From: an uncultured Oscillospiraceae bacterium
GTDB lineage: Bacteria; Bacillota; Clostridia; Oscillospirales; Ruminococcaceae
Length of the DNA stretch: 64,000 nucleotides
Direction of reading: 5' to 3'
Assembly: GCA_949295465.1 (NCBI GenBank)
Contig: CASFKY010000068.1
Coordinates: 62,001 to 126,000, forward strand
The notes below the pieces were generated by a model. The model saw only the letters and a program-made list of their open reading frames with translations. It did no database searches and was not told the DNA's origin. How positions within the stretch are numbered: the stretch's first letter is position 1; every line of letters starts with the position of its first letter. Shown in pieces: positions 25,833-33,447 of the stretch. The position numbers were made by a program, and so were the translations under genes.

Positions 25833-27377
25833 TCACATCAGGGGGGCAAAGATGCGGAAGAAGATCTGCAAAATCCGCTTGGGCAGCGGGGTGCGGTATA
25901 CCTCCTCCAGGGTGCATTCCCGGCTCACCGCCATGCACTGCTCCAGGTCCTTGCGCACGGTGCGCACCATCTGCCCACCGTAAAAGGCGCAGCAGTTTTC
26001 AAAGTGGAGATAGAGGCTGCGGTAGTCCATGTTGGCGCTGCCCACAATGGCGGCCTTGTCGTCCGACACGAACATCTTGGCGTGCATGAAACCGGGAGTG
26101 TATTCAAAGATCCGCACCCCTGCCTCCAGCAGGGTGTGGTAAAAGCTCTGGGTCACCAGGTAGACAAATTTCTTGTCCGGGATGCCGGGGGTCAGGATCC
26201 GCACATCCACCCCGCTCTTGGCGGCCAGCCGCAGGCAGGTGAGCATCTCGTTGTCCACCACCAGGTAGGGGGTGGCCACATACACATACCGCTGGGCCTG
26301 CTGCAAGATGTTGAAATAGGCATTTTCCGACACGTTTTCCTGGTCCAGAGGGGAGTCCACAAAGGGCTGGATCACGCAGTCGGCCATATCCCGGCAGGTG
26401 GGGCGGAACTTTTCCACCGGGGAGACGGCATGGCGCACATAGTCCCAGGTGGCCAGAAAGGCGGCGGTGTAGGCGTAGACCGCCTCCCCCCGCAGCATGA
26501 AGCCGGTGTCCTTCCAGACGCCGTGGGGATGGGTGAAGTTGGCGTACTCGTCCGCCAGGTTGAACCCGCCGCTGAAGGCCACATTGCCGTCGATGACGGT
26601 GATCTTGCGGTGATCCCGGTGGTTTAAAAGGGTGTAGTCGCTGAGATTGGGGGAAAACCGCATGGGAGCAAAAACCCCGCACTGGATGCCAAAGCTGCGC
26701 AGGGTGGCGTCGTAGTCCTTGGGCAGCTTCACCAGGCTGCCCATCCCGTCGTAGATCACCCGCACGTCCACCCCCTGGGCGGCCTTGCGCTTGAGGATTT
26801 CCAGCACCTGGTCCCAGAGCTTGCCCTCCTGGAGGATGAAATACTCCAGGAAAATGAAGTGTTCGGCCTTTTCCAGCTCTTCCAGGTAGTCGGGCAGGAA
26901 CTCCTGCCCCCAGGCGTAGTACCGGCAGGAGGTGTTGTCCCACACCGGCGCATAGGCGTACTGGGCCAGATACCGGCCGCAGCGGGTGTAGGGCGCGTCG
27001 TCCCCCGGCAGCAGGGCCAGAGAGGCCAGCGGGTCGGGCAGGGCCTGGTTGGCCCGGGCCGAGCAGGCGCTGTATTGGCGGGCCTTGCGGCCGTGGCGGC
27101 TGCGCCCGCCCCAGTACAGATAAAAGATGGTGCCGGTGGGGGGCAAGAGCAGGATGATGAGCAGCCACATCAGCTTGTAGACCGGGTTCACATCATCCTT
27201 ATCCAAAAGAATGGCCACCGCAATCAGGCTGACGGCGGTGATGGCCATGTAGGTGTATACGGCGTACTGCTGTAGCCAGATGCCCAGGGCGATGGTGAGG
27301 GCGATCTGGGTAAGACTCAGTACGGCCACCCAGCTTTTGCGGGTGAGGAAAGCCCTTTTCAGATACTGAAACAGCAT
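25833..27377 (-). CDS. cls: Cardiolipin synthase (phospholipase D family)
   Basis: A 514-residue membrane enzyme that condenses two phosphatidylglycerols to cardiolipin. Two or three N-terminal membrane segments (residues about 20-90, including LMWLLIILLLPPTGTIFYLYWG) precede the catalytic part. Both HKD motifs are intact: NHRDHRKITVIDGNVAFSGG and MHAKMFVSDDKAAIVGSANMD. Length matches the family. The cyclophilin gene ends 36 bases upstream on the same strand and the two may be co-transcribed. Confidence 0.93.
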   Translation of the reverse strand: MLFQYLKRAFLTRKSWVAVLSLTQIALTIALGIWLQQYAVYTYMAITAVSLIAVAILLDKDDVNPVYKLMWLLIILLLPPTGTIFYLYWGGRSRHGRKARQYSACSARANQALPDPLASLALLPGDDAPYTRCGRYLAQYAYAPVWDNTSCRYYAWGQEFLPDYLEELEKAEHFIFLEYFILQEGKLWDQVLEILKRKAAQGVDVRVIYDGMGSLVKLPKDYDATLRSFGIQCGVFAPMRFSPNLSDYTLLNHRDHRKITVIDGNVAFSGGFNLADEYANFTHPHGVWKDTGFMLRGEAVYAYTAAFLATWDYVRHAVSPVEKFRPTCRDMADCVIQPFVDSPLDQENVSENAYFNILQQAQRYVYVATPYLVVDNEMLTCLRLAAKSGVDVRILTPGIPDKKFVYLVTQSFYHTLLEAGVRIFEYTPGFMHAKMFVSDDKAAIVGSANMDYRSLYLHFENCCAFYGGQMVRTVRKDLEQCMAVSRECTLEEVYRTPLPKRILQIFFRIFAPLM

Positions 27378-27412
27378 GGTTCACGGTCCCTCTTGGCGGT
27401 GGTCAGGGGTGC

Positions 27413-28171
27413 TTATTGGGCGGCGGAGGAGGCCGCGCTGTCCAGCTGGCTCTCCTCCTGGGCGGAATAGGTGGAAATGGTCACCGAGTTGACGATCACA
27501 TCCTCCAGGGGTTTGCCGTCCTCATCGGTGTCCACTGCGCCGATGGCGTCCACCACATCCATGCCCCGGTACACCTGGCCAAAGACGGTGTACTCATTGT
27601 CCAGATAGGGCAGACCGCCCACCGCCTCGTAGGCGTCGATCACTTCCTGGCGGAATCCGCTCTCCTCCAGGGATTTTTTCAGGTCCTTGTCCATTTCAGG
27701 CAGGGACTGGACAAAGTAATACTGGCTCAGGCAGGTGTTCTCCTCGTCGCCGCTGCGGGCCATGCCCAGGGCGCCGGAGTAGTGGTGCAGGCTGTCGGTG
27801 CGTTCCACCGGGTAGGGGTTGTTGTGCCAGATGCTGGCCCCCGAGAGGCCGGTGCCGGTGTCGTCGCCGCTCTGGGCCACAAAGCCGTAGATCACCCGGT
27901 GGAAGGGCAGCCCATCGTAGTAGCCCTGCTGGGCAAGGCCGGTGAAGTTGTCCACGGCCATGGGAGCCTGGTCCGGGTAGAGCACGGCCCGGATTTCCCC
28001 CAGGCTGGTGTCGAAGATGGCGATGGGGGCTCCGTCCTGCGGGGTGGTGAACTGGAGCTCGCTGCTCTCATAGCTTTCCCGGTGAAGGTTGGCGGTCTTT
28101 TTGCCGGCGCAGCCCGAGAGCGCCAGGCAGAGCGCCAGGGAGAGGGCGGTGAGGGAGATGATCTTGCGCAT
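27413..28171 (-). CDS. Peptidyl-prolyl cis-trans isomerase, cyclophilin-type lipoprotein
   Basis: A 252-residue extracytoplasmic foldase. The ATG at 28171 opens a lipoprotein signal peptide (MRKIISLTALSLALCLALSGC); an upstream ATG in frame (28243) would mask it. The cyclophilin domain has GEIRAVLYPDQAPMAVDNFTGLAQQGYYDGLPFHRVIYGF (positions about 65-105 of the mature frame) and VAQSGD, plus a C-terminal FGQVYRGMDVVDAI. Active-site FHRVI is present. It carries a Ser/Ala-rich C-terminus. Confidence 0.9.
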   Translation of the reverse strand: MRKIISLTALSLALCLALSGCAGKKTANLHRESYESSELQFTTPQDGAPIAIFDTSLGEIRAVLYPDQAPMAVDNFTGLAQQGYYDGLPFHRVIYGFVAQSGDDTGTGLSGASIWHNNPYPVERTDSLHHYSGALGMARSGDEENTCLSQYYFVQSLPEMDKDLKKSLEESGFRQEVIDAYEAVGGLPYLDNEYTVFGQVYRGMDVVDAIGAVDTDEDGKPLEDVIVNSVTISTYSAQEESQLDSAASSAAQ

Positions 28172-28326
28172 AGTTGGTGCCTTTCTCAAAAAGAAGGGGA
28201 GAGGCCCGAAAGGGCACGCCCCCGGGATTTTCTGGGAAACCATATCCTAAGTATTATAGCATATCCGGCAAAGGAAAATCGACCCGTGCCAAAAGTTTTG
28301 CATCCGATGCCTTTTGGCAGGGGGGC

Positions 28327-28355
28327 TTGAAGCCGGCGCCCAAACATGATACACT
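28327..28355 (+). promoter_or_regulatory. Promoter of the DUF1292 gene
   Basis: TTGAAG (28327-28332), 17-base spacer, TACACT (28350-28355). Confidence 0.75.
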
Positions 28356-28444
28356 ATGTAGCGAAGAGAACAACCGCGGCCGGCCCCAGCCGGCCCGCCG
28401 ATGAGGCCCCCGGGCGGAATATTGCCCGGGCCCGGGAGAATACT

Positions 28445-28768
28445 ATGGAAGAAAACAAGCAGCCTCTGGGCCAGCCCGAGGCCGATGAGAATGAGCCGGA
28501 CCTGATCACCCTCACCGACGAGGAGGGCACCGAGTACACCTTTGAGGTAATCGACGCGGTGGATCACAACGGCACCCACTACATGGCCATGGTGCCCTAT
28601 GTGGAGGATGAGAAGCAGCTGGATGAGGATCTTCAGCTGGTGATCATGAAGGTAGGGCAGGACGAGGAAGGCGAGTTCCTGGACGTGGTGGAAGACGACG
28701 AGGAGCTGTACGAGATCAGCGGCATCTTTGAAAAGCGGCTGAGCGAGGAGTACGACATCCAGCAGTGA
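28445..28768 (+). CDS. DUF1292 family protein (YrzB-like)
   Basis: A 107-residue very acidic protein. The ATG at 28445 follows GGGAGAA. The core ITLTDEEGTEYTFEVIDAVDHNGTHYMAMVP and the end EEELYEISG-like segment are typical of DUF1292. In Bacillus the relative yrzB lies with the ruvX homologue yrrK; here ruvX is 3.2 kb away and separated by other genes. Function unknown. Confidence 0.85.
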   Translation: MEENKQPLGQPEADENEPDLITLTDEEGTEYTFEVIDAVDHNGTHYMAMVPYVEDEKQLDEDLQLVIMKVGQDEEGEFLDVVEDDEELYEISGIFEKRLSEEYDIQQ

Positions 28769-28808
28769 GATCCGTTCTTCCTGCCTGGTTCGATTTGTTG
28801 CAGTTTTA

Positions 28809-28814
28809 TATAAT
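28809..28814 (+). promoter_or_regulatory. -10 element of the putative 6S RNA
   Basis: A perfect TATAAT followed by an A/T-rich start region. No good -35 could be matched at 16-18 bases. Confidence 0.55.
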
Positions 28815-28821
28815 CCTACTA

Positions 28822-29008
28822 ATCAATAATCGGGAGCCCGATGTCCTCCGGGGGATTGCAGACCTCCCGCCCTCTGGGCGGAGGAAGGGAGCGTGAAACC
28901 AGATGCAGGGCACCCACCTGCCACACGGGTAGGTTTTGATTGACTGCAGACGGCTGGGTGGGAAACCTGGATACAGAAAAGCGGCGGCCTTTTTGGGCCG
29001 CCGCTTTT
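28822..29008 (+). ncRNA. ssrS: Probable 6S RNA
   Basis: A 413-base gap without a gene holds a unit that starts after a perfect TATAAT (28809-28814) and ends at an intrinsic terminator (28981-29008), about 185 bases, the usual 6S length. Internal structure fits: a strong hairpin of CCTCCCGCCC with GGGCGGAGG (about 28864-28883), and a 3' part CACCCACCTG (28911-28920) with a small CCTGCC/GGGTAGG hairpin, followed by GACTGCAGACGGCTGGGTGG (28942-28961). The CACC-hairpin-then-TGCAGACGGC layout resembles the 3' side of the 6S central bubble in known RNAs. 6S RNA binds RNA polymerase holoenzyme. Identification is by pattern memory, not a covariance search. Confidence 0.6.
28977..29008 (+). terminator. 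Terminator of the 6S-like RNA
   Basis: GCGGCGGCC (28981-28989) pairs with GGCCGCCGC (28996-29004), flanked by AAAA and TTTT. Confidence 0.85.
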
Positions 29009-29090
29009 GTCGTGCCCCGCACCCCTTTGCCCGGCACAGAGAGCCGGCCCCCCGGCACAGGAAAGTACAGCCAGGGAGGGCGCGCTTATC

Positions 29091-29118
29091 TTGACAGAAC
29101 CCGGCAAGCGTGTAGAAT
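29091..29118 (+). promoter_or_regulatory. Promoter of the peroxiredoxin-fold gene
   Basis: TTGACA (29091-29096), 16-base spacer, TAGAAT (29113-29118). Confidence 0.78.
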
Positions 29119-29181
29119 AAAAATAGTTATGGATTAAAAAACGACAGGTTTTGTGCCAAAAATGGCAAAAGGGAAACTACA

Positions 29182-29910
29182 GTGAAAGAGATGCTGAAAG
29201 CCGGGGACAAGATCCCCGAGTTCCGATATGATACGCCCTACAGCCCCCAGAACAGCTTTTACGCCCTGGCGGCCCAAAAGCCCCTGTGCATGGTGTTCCT
29301 GCCCAACTTCGGTCACCCCATCACCCGGTATTTTGTGGCCCGCTATGCCCAGGACTATGCCCAGCTGCGGGATGTGGCCCTGGTCTGCGTGGTGCGCAGC
29401 CGCCCCGAAGTCATCTCGGCCCACCTGCCCGAGGGCAGCCTGCCCTTTACCCTGATCTGTGACGCCGAGGGGGTCCTGTACGACTATTTCTGCATCCCCA
29501 CCACCAAAAGCCGCCTCAAGGCCTATTCGGTGCTCACGGTCAAGATCCTCAACGAGGCCAAAAAGCAGGGCTATCAGCCCCCAAAAGACGAGGAGCTCTT
29601 CTGCCCCCTCACCCTGATGGTGGGCCCGGAGGGCAAGGTGCTGTTCTGCCATTACGGCCAGACTCTCACCGACCTGCCCGAAAACTGCTCGGCCATCCGC
29701 AACTTCAGCCGCAGCGTGCTCACCCAGGCCCGGCAGGAGGGGCTGCTGGCTCCGGAGGTGCCCCGGTTCCGCGGTCAGGGCAAGCTGTCGGCGCTGGAAA
29801 ATCCCGAACTGCCTCCCGAAAAGCAGCAGCACATCCGGGAGGCCATGAGCCTTTTGTACGGCGAAGGGGAAGCGAAAGAGGAAGAATTTGAGGAGGAAGA
29901 GGAGGAGTGA
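29182..29910 (+). CDS. Peroxiredoxin-fold (AhpC/TSA-like) protein without an obvious peroxidatic Cys
   Basis: A 242-residue protein starting at GTG behind AAAGGGAAA. The N-terminus (MLKAGDKIPEFRYDTPY) and the central LVCVVRSRPEVISAHLPEGSLPF / LICDAEGVLYDYFCIP stretch follow the AhpC/TSA pattern. The loop that should read like FTPVCT is FLPNFGHPITRYF, with no Cys, so classical peroxidase activity seems lost. Cys residues occur elsewhere (CMVF, LVCVV, LICDA, YFCIP). The C-terminus ends in about 15 mostly Glu residues. Possibly a redox-inactive or binding-only relative. Confidence 0.65.
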   Translation: MKEMLKAGDKIPEFRYDTPYSPQNSFYALAAQKPLCMVFLPNFGHPITRYFVARYAQDYAQLRDVALVCVVRSRPEVISAHLPEGSLPFTLICDAEGVLYDYFCIPTTKSRLKAYSVLTVKILNEAKKQGYQPPKDEELFCPLTLMVGPEGKVLFCHYGQTLTDLPENCSAIRNFSRSVLTQARQEGLLAPEVPRFRGQGKLSALENPELPPEKQQHIREAMSLLYGEGEAKEEEFEEEEEE

Positions 29911-29965
29911 GCTCCTTTTGAGGTCCCAAGACGCGTGGGTCGTACCCATACCTCAAAATCCGATC

Positions 29966-30000
29966 AAAAAAAGGCGAGGCCAAAGAGCCTCGCCTTTTTT
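29966..30000. terminator. Bidirectional terminator
   Basis: AAAAAAGGCGAGGC pairs with GCCTCGCCTTTTTT between the peroxiredoxin-fold gene and thiM. Confidence 0.87.
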
Positions 30001-30038
30001 GTGCTTTTTGTGGGGTGGATTCCTCTTTACAAAGAAAT

Positions 30039-30860
30039 TCAGAGAGTCATCCAGCGCACCCGGCCCAGAGCGCGGAGCTGACCGGCGCTGAGCAGGGAGG
30101 TCTCGTCAAAGAGGGCAGAGTGGAAAAGCCCGGCGCCCCCGCCGGCCTGCCGAACGCTCTGCCGGGCCCGCTCCCCGCACACCTTCCAGAAGGCGGACGC
30201 GGCGGCCACGGCACCGAGAGGCGAATCCGACACGGCCAGAAAACACCCGGCCAGCACCGAGAGCATACAGCCGGCCCCGGTGATCCGGGACATCCAGTCG
30301 GTGCCTCCCTCGATGAGGGCGGCCTGGCGGCCGTCGGTGACACAGTCGCTCTCGCCGCTGAGCAGCACAAGGCAGCCCAGCCGGCGGGCCAGTTCGCCCG
30401 CCAGGGTCAGGGCCTGATCCTGCGGGGCCGGCTCGGGGCTGTCCACCCCCAGCTCCCGGCTGGCCAGGCAGAGCAGGGCCTGCACCTCGGCCAGATTGGC
30501 CCGGATGAGGGTGGGGCGCACCGATTCCAGCAGGCTGGCCAGCTGCCGGCGGCGGTAGGTGCTGGCGCCGGCTCCCACCGGGTCCAGCACCACCGGCCGA
30601 CCGGCTGCCAGGGCGGCCTGGCCGGCCAGCCGGCAGGCCAGAAACTTGGCGTCGTCGGGGGTGCCGGTGTTCAGTACGCTGCACTGGGCAGCCCCGGCGA
30701 TCTCGGCCATCTCGGCGGGCTCCTGAGCCATTACCGGCCGGCCTCCCGCCGCCAGGGCCAGGTTGGCACAGTCGGCAGCGGTGACGATGTTGGAGATGCA
30801 GTGGATGAGGGGCCGCTGGCTGCGCAGCCGGTCCAGGGCTTTAAAATCAGCTTGGATCAA
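30039..30860 (-). CDS. thiM: Hydroxyethylthiazole kinase
   Basis: A 273-residue ribokinase-like enzyme that phosphorylates hydroxyethylthiazole for thiamine salvage. Typical elements: PLIHCISNIVTAADCANLALAAGGRPVMA, VLNTGTPDDAKF, VVLDPVGAGASTYRR, LIRANLAEVQAL and ITGAGCMLSVLAG, the last with the catalytic Cys-containing GAGC. The longest frame starts inside the upstream gene; a TTG at 30860 behind GTGAGG is preferred. No thiD, thiE or TPP riboswitch is nearby. It follows the GT2 gene by 25 bases. Confidence 0.88.
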   Translation of the reverse strand: MIQADFKALDRLRSQRPLIHCISNIVTAADCANLALAAGGRPVMAQEPAEMAEIAGAAQCSVLNTGTPDDAKFLACRLAGQAALAAGRPVVLDPVGAGASTYRRRQLASLLESVRPTLIRANLAEVQALLCLASRELGVDSPEPAPQDQALTLAGELARRLGCLVLLSGESDCVTDGRQAALIEGGTDWMSRITGAGCMLSVLAGCFLAVSDSPLGAVAAASAFWKVCGERARQSVRQAGGGAGLFHSALFDETSLLSAGQLRALGRVRWMTL

Positions 30861-30885
30861 GGCAAAAACCTCACTTTGCAAAAAC

Positions 30886-31875
30886 TCAGACGATCCCCAT
30901 CGCCCGCTGCACCCGGTATACCGCGTAGCGGAAGGTACCGCAGACAAGGCTGCCCTGTACCCAGAGATAAGCGGGCAGGTTGCGCCAGTAAAAGGGGGGG
31001 CGCTCCAGCTTGGGGATGGCCTTCCAGGCCTCGCCGAACCCCTTGGCGTAGTCGGCGCCGTACCCCCGCAGGCAGTACATCAGGGTTTTGAGCCCGTAGC
31101 CCAGCAGCAAAAAGGGCAGGTTGAGCAGCAGCATCAGCGCCGGCATGTTTTTGACCGGCAAAAGGATGCTGTTGCGGCCGCTCTGGATGCTCTTAAAGGG
31201 GTTGTAGCGCACCGCGCCGGTGGTGGCGCCGCAGATGTGGTAGCAGCGGGCGGTGGGGCAGTACACGTTCCGATAGCCCCGGGTGTTGGCCCGCCAGCTG
31301 ATGTCCACATCCTCGTAATAGGCAAAGAAGAGCTCGTCAAACAGGCCGATCTCATCCAGGATCCGCTTGCGGTAGAGGGCCGCCCCGCCGCAGGCCGAGA
31401 AGATCCGGCAGGGGGTGGTGTATCGGTCGGCCCGCAGCCCGTCGCCCCGCTTGCAGGCAAAGCCCAGCAGGTTCACATAGTCGCCGGCATCATCCGCCTT
31501 ATCCCGCTCGAAGTGGCGGATCATCAGGGTGGAAACCGCAAAAATCCTTTCGTCCCCCTCGGCCGCCCGCAGCAGTTCGGCCAGCCAGTCCGGCTCGGCA
31601 AAGGCGTCGTTGTTGAAGAGGGCCACATATTCCCCCCTGGCCGCCCGGATGCCCTGGTTCACCGCGTGGGAAAAGCCGGTATTTTCCGGGTTCTCAATGA
31701 GGGTATAGCCGGGCCGCCCCCGGTAGGACCGGGCAATCTCCAGGCTCTCGTCGGAGGAGCCGTTGTCCACCACGATCAGCTCAAAATCAGGGAAGGTCTG
31801 GCTCCACACCGACTCGATGGAGTCCCGCAGCCAGCCGGCGCCGTTCAGATTGGGAATGACCACAGAAACTTTCAT
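30886..31875 (-). CDS. Family 2 glycosyltransferase
   Basis: A 329-residue rhamnosyltransferase-type GT2 enzyme. The nucleotide-sugar domain shows VSVVIPNLNGAGWLRDSIES, ELIVVDNGSSDESLEIA, NTGFSHAVNQGIRAARGEYVALFNNDA (DXD-like NND) and FFAYYEDVDISWRA (catalytic ED). Hydrophobic segments near residues 245-275 suggest membrane association. It may make cell-surface polysaccharide, but no other glycan genes are beside it. AGAAAGG precedes the ATG. Confidence 0.88.
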   Translation of the reverse strand: MKVSVVIPNLNGAGWLRDSIESVWSQTFPDFELIVVDNGSSDESLEIARSYRGRPGYTLIENPENTGFSHAVNQGIRAARGEYVALFNNDAFAEPDWLAELLRAAEGDERIFAVSTLMIRHFERDKADDAGDYVNLLGFACKRGDGLRADRYTTPCRIFSACGGAALYRKRILDEIGLFDELFFAYYEDVDISWRANTRGYRNVYCPTARCYHICGATTGAVRYNPFKSIQSGRNSILLPVKNMPALMLLLNLPFLLLGYGLKTLMYCLRGYGADYAKGFGEAWKAIPKLERPPFYWRNLPAYLWVQGSLVCGTFRYAVYRVQRAMGIV

Positions 31876-31934
31876 GAAAAAGGCCTTTCTTGCAAAAATT
31901 CAGTCAAAATCAGTATAGCACACCCGCCAGGCAA

Positions 31935-31967
31935 AGCAAAAGCCCCTTTTCCGCACAGAAAAGGGGC
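31935..31967 (-). terminator. Terminator of the DUF4358-like lipoprotein gene
   Basis: GCCCCTTTTC (31942-31951) pairs with GAAAAGGGGC (31958-31967); on the minus strand a T-rich tail follows. It overlaps the promoter region of the GT2 gene. Confidence 0.75.
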
Positions 31968-31982
31968 AGGCAGGGGAAAGGC

Positions 31983-32540
31983 TTATTTCAGGGCATTGAG
32001 GATGGCGTCGTTCACCTCGGTGGCGTCCTCGCTCATCACCAGTACCCAGGAGCCGTCGGCTGCCTGGGTGAGCCGGGCGTCCTTAGCGATCTCATACTGG
32101 TCCGGCAGGTAGAACTCCTGGGCGGACTGCTGGGACTGGATGAAGTTCTGGAGGCTGGTCTTCACCGCGTCGCTGCGGCCCTCGGCCGGCAGGATGATGG
32201 CCACGCCGTAGCTCTTCACGTTCATCAGGCTGACGCTGAGGGCATAGTCGGCCATGTCGGCGGGGTCCAGGCCCATGAGCTCCAGCATCATGTCGCCCAT
32301 CCGCTCCTTGTCCTCATCGGCCATATCGGTGGCGTTGGCTCCCTCCAGCACAAAGCCGTTGTCCCCCTTGGAGAGGATGGGATAAGCCTCGTTGAATTCA
32401 TCGGTGCGGGCTTCCTGCAGGATCTTGACATAGTCCCTGGGGGTGCCGGAGTCGGACGAGGCCTTGGAGCCGCAGCCGGCCAGCAGGGCGCAGAGCCCCA
32501 GCGCCAACACAAGCGCAAAGGTTAGAGAAAGCTTTTTCAT
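31983..32540 (-). CDS. DUF4358-like lipoprotein
   Basis: A 185-residue exported lipoprotein. The ATG at 32540 is chosen because AAAGG lies at proper distance; an ATG 9 bases earlier is too close to it. Signal peptide and lipobox: LALGLCALLAGCGS. The mature part (VKILQEARTDEFNEAYPIL, ADYALSVSLMNVKSYGVAIILPAEG, SWVLVMSEDATEVNDAIL) matches the pattern of DUF4358 proteins. Function unknown; monocistronic. Confidence 0.72.
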   Translation of the reverse strand: MKKLSLTFALVLALGLCALLAGCGSKASSDSGTPRDYVKILQEARTDEFNEAYPILSKGDNGFVLEGANATDMADEDKERMGDMMLELMGLDPADMADYALSVSLMNVKSYGVAIILPAEGRSDAVKTSLQNFIQSQQSAQEFYLPDQYEIAKDARLTQAADGSWVLVMSEDATEVNDAILNALK

Positions 32541-32610
32541 AGACAACATCCTTTCTGATCGTTGAGGATAGTATACCCGGCCGCAGGGCCCTCATACCCG
32601 CCCGGGCAAC

Positions 32611-32642
32611 AAAAAGCGGGAGGGGGAAAAGCCCTCTCCCGC
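32611..32642 (-). terminator. Terminator of the Lrp-family regulator
   Basis: A GCGGGAG/CTCCCGC stem followed on the minus strand by TTTTT. Confidence 0.7.
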
Positions 32643-32680
32643 CCGGGCATAGCCGGAAAGCCGGAAGTTCAGCAGTAAAC

Positions 32681-33109
32681 TCAGTAATAGTATTTCCGAT
32701 CCACCGGGGTGGACAGAATGATCTGGGTGCTGGTCTGCCCCACCTTCTGGAAAGAGGTGATCAGATGCTCCAGCGAGTCCATATCCGGGCAGCTGGCCTT
32801 GACGATATAGCTGTAGCTGCCGGTCACATGGAAGCACTGGACCACCTGGGGGATGGCGTTGAGGGTCTCCATAAATTCATCCCGGCCGGCAGGAGGGATG
32901 GAGATGCTGATAAGGGCGTTGACCCGGGTCTGGCTGTCGGGGGGATTCACCTTCACCGTATACCCTTTGATGATGCCGTCCTGCTCCAATTTATGGATGC
33001 GGCTGCTGACGGCAGGGCTGGTGAGGGAGACCTCCTTGGCAATCTCCTTGACCGGCATGCGGGCGTTTTTGGCAAGCAGTCGAATGATGCGCTGATCCAA
33101 ATCATCCAT
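32681..33109 (-). CDS. Lrp/AsnC-family transcriptional regulator
   Basis: A 142-residue regulator. Residues 1-50 form the winged helix-turn-helix (MDDLDQRIIRLLAKNARMPVKEIAKEVSLTSPAVSSRIHKL split), and residues 65-140 the RAM ligand-binding domain (VVQCFHVTGSYSYIVKASCPDMDSLEHLI). The ATG at 33109 follows GAAAGG. Such proteins sense amino acids. It faces, back to back, an orphan plus-strand promoter. Confidence 0.9.
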   Translation of the reverse strand: MDDLDQRIIRLLAKNARMPVKEIAKEVSLTSPAVSSRIHKLEQDGIIKGYTVKVNPPDSQTRVNALISISIPPAGRDEFMETLNAIPQVVQCFHVTGSYSYIVKASCPDMDSLEHLITSFQKVGQTSTQIILSTPVDRKYYY

Positions 33110-33225
33110 AGGGAACATCCTTTCGTTCTTGTAGCAATAGCACAGAAAGCTTTTAAAATTAAGAAAAAATAATAGGCACAATTCACAACAGCCGTGAAAA
33201 GGCAACTTTTTCTTTTGATGATTTA

Positions 33226-33254
33226 ATTATATAAAGCAAATGTTAAAAAGTAAA
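33226..33254 (-). promoter_or_regulatory. Promoter of the Lrp-family regulator
   Basis: On the minus strand TTTACT (33249-33254), 17-base spacer, TATAAT (33226-33231). Confidence 0.7.
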
Positions 33255-33287
33255 GAACAAATCTAAAGTATTTTGGAAAAAATTCGT

Positions 33288-33315
33288 TTGACAGAAAAAT
33301 CAAAAATGATATACT
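33288..33315 (+). promoter_or_regulatory. Orphan strong promoter
   Basis: TTGACA (33288-33293), 16-base spacer, TATACT (33310-33315). There is no plus-strand gene downstream before a terminator at 33389-33415. Confidence 0.8.
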
Positions 33316-33321
33316 GAAAGT

Positions 33322-33415
33322 GCGGACAGGAAGTTCCGCCTGATATTCTGACATTTTCTATAATTTATACTTTCCCACCCCTCTAAGTAAAAAGGCCCGC
33401 TCTGCGGGCCTTTTT
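33322..33415 (+). ncRNA. Candidate small RNA of about 90 bases
   Basis: The segment between the orphan promoter and the terminator has no start codon with a usable reading frame. It begins with a small hairpin (GCGGA/TCCGC, about 33322-33339), continues single-stranded and pyrimidine-rich (TTTCCCACCCCTCT), and ends in a terminator. This is the shape of a trans-acting small RNA with a C/U-rich seed. It could instead be a decayed gene remnant. Confidence 0.45.
33389..33415. terminator. Bidirectional terminator (small RNA and hflX)
   Basis: AAAAAGGCCCGC pairs with GCGGGCCTTTTT around a TCT loop. Confidence 0.87.
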
Positions 33416-33447
33416 ACTTTTTCTTTCCGGGGCAGAGAAGGCAGGGC

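Noticed and set aside
28822..29008. Signal recognition particle RNA or tmRNA
   Set aside because: The conserved GGAAG/GCA loop of SRP RNA and the tRNA-like ends of tmRNA are missing; 6S fits better.
30861..30885. TPP riboswitch controlling thiM
   Set aside because: The gap to the upstream GT2 gene is only 25 bases, and no TPP-aptamer-like sequence precedes the operon.
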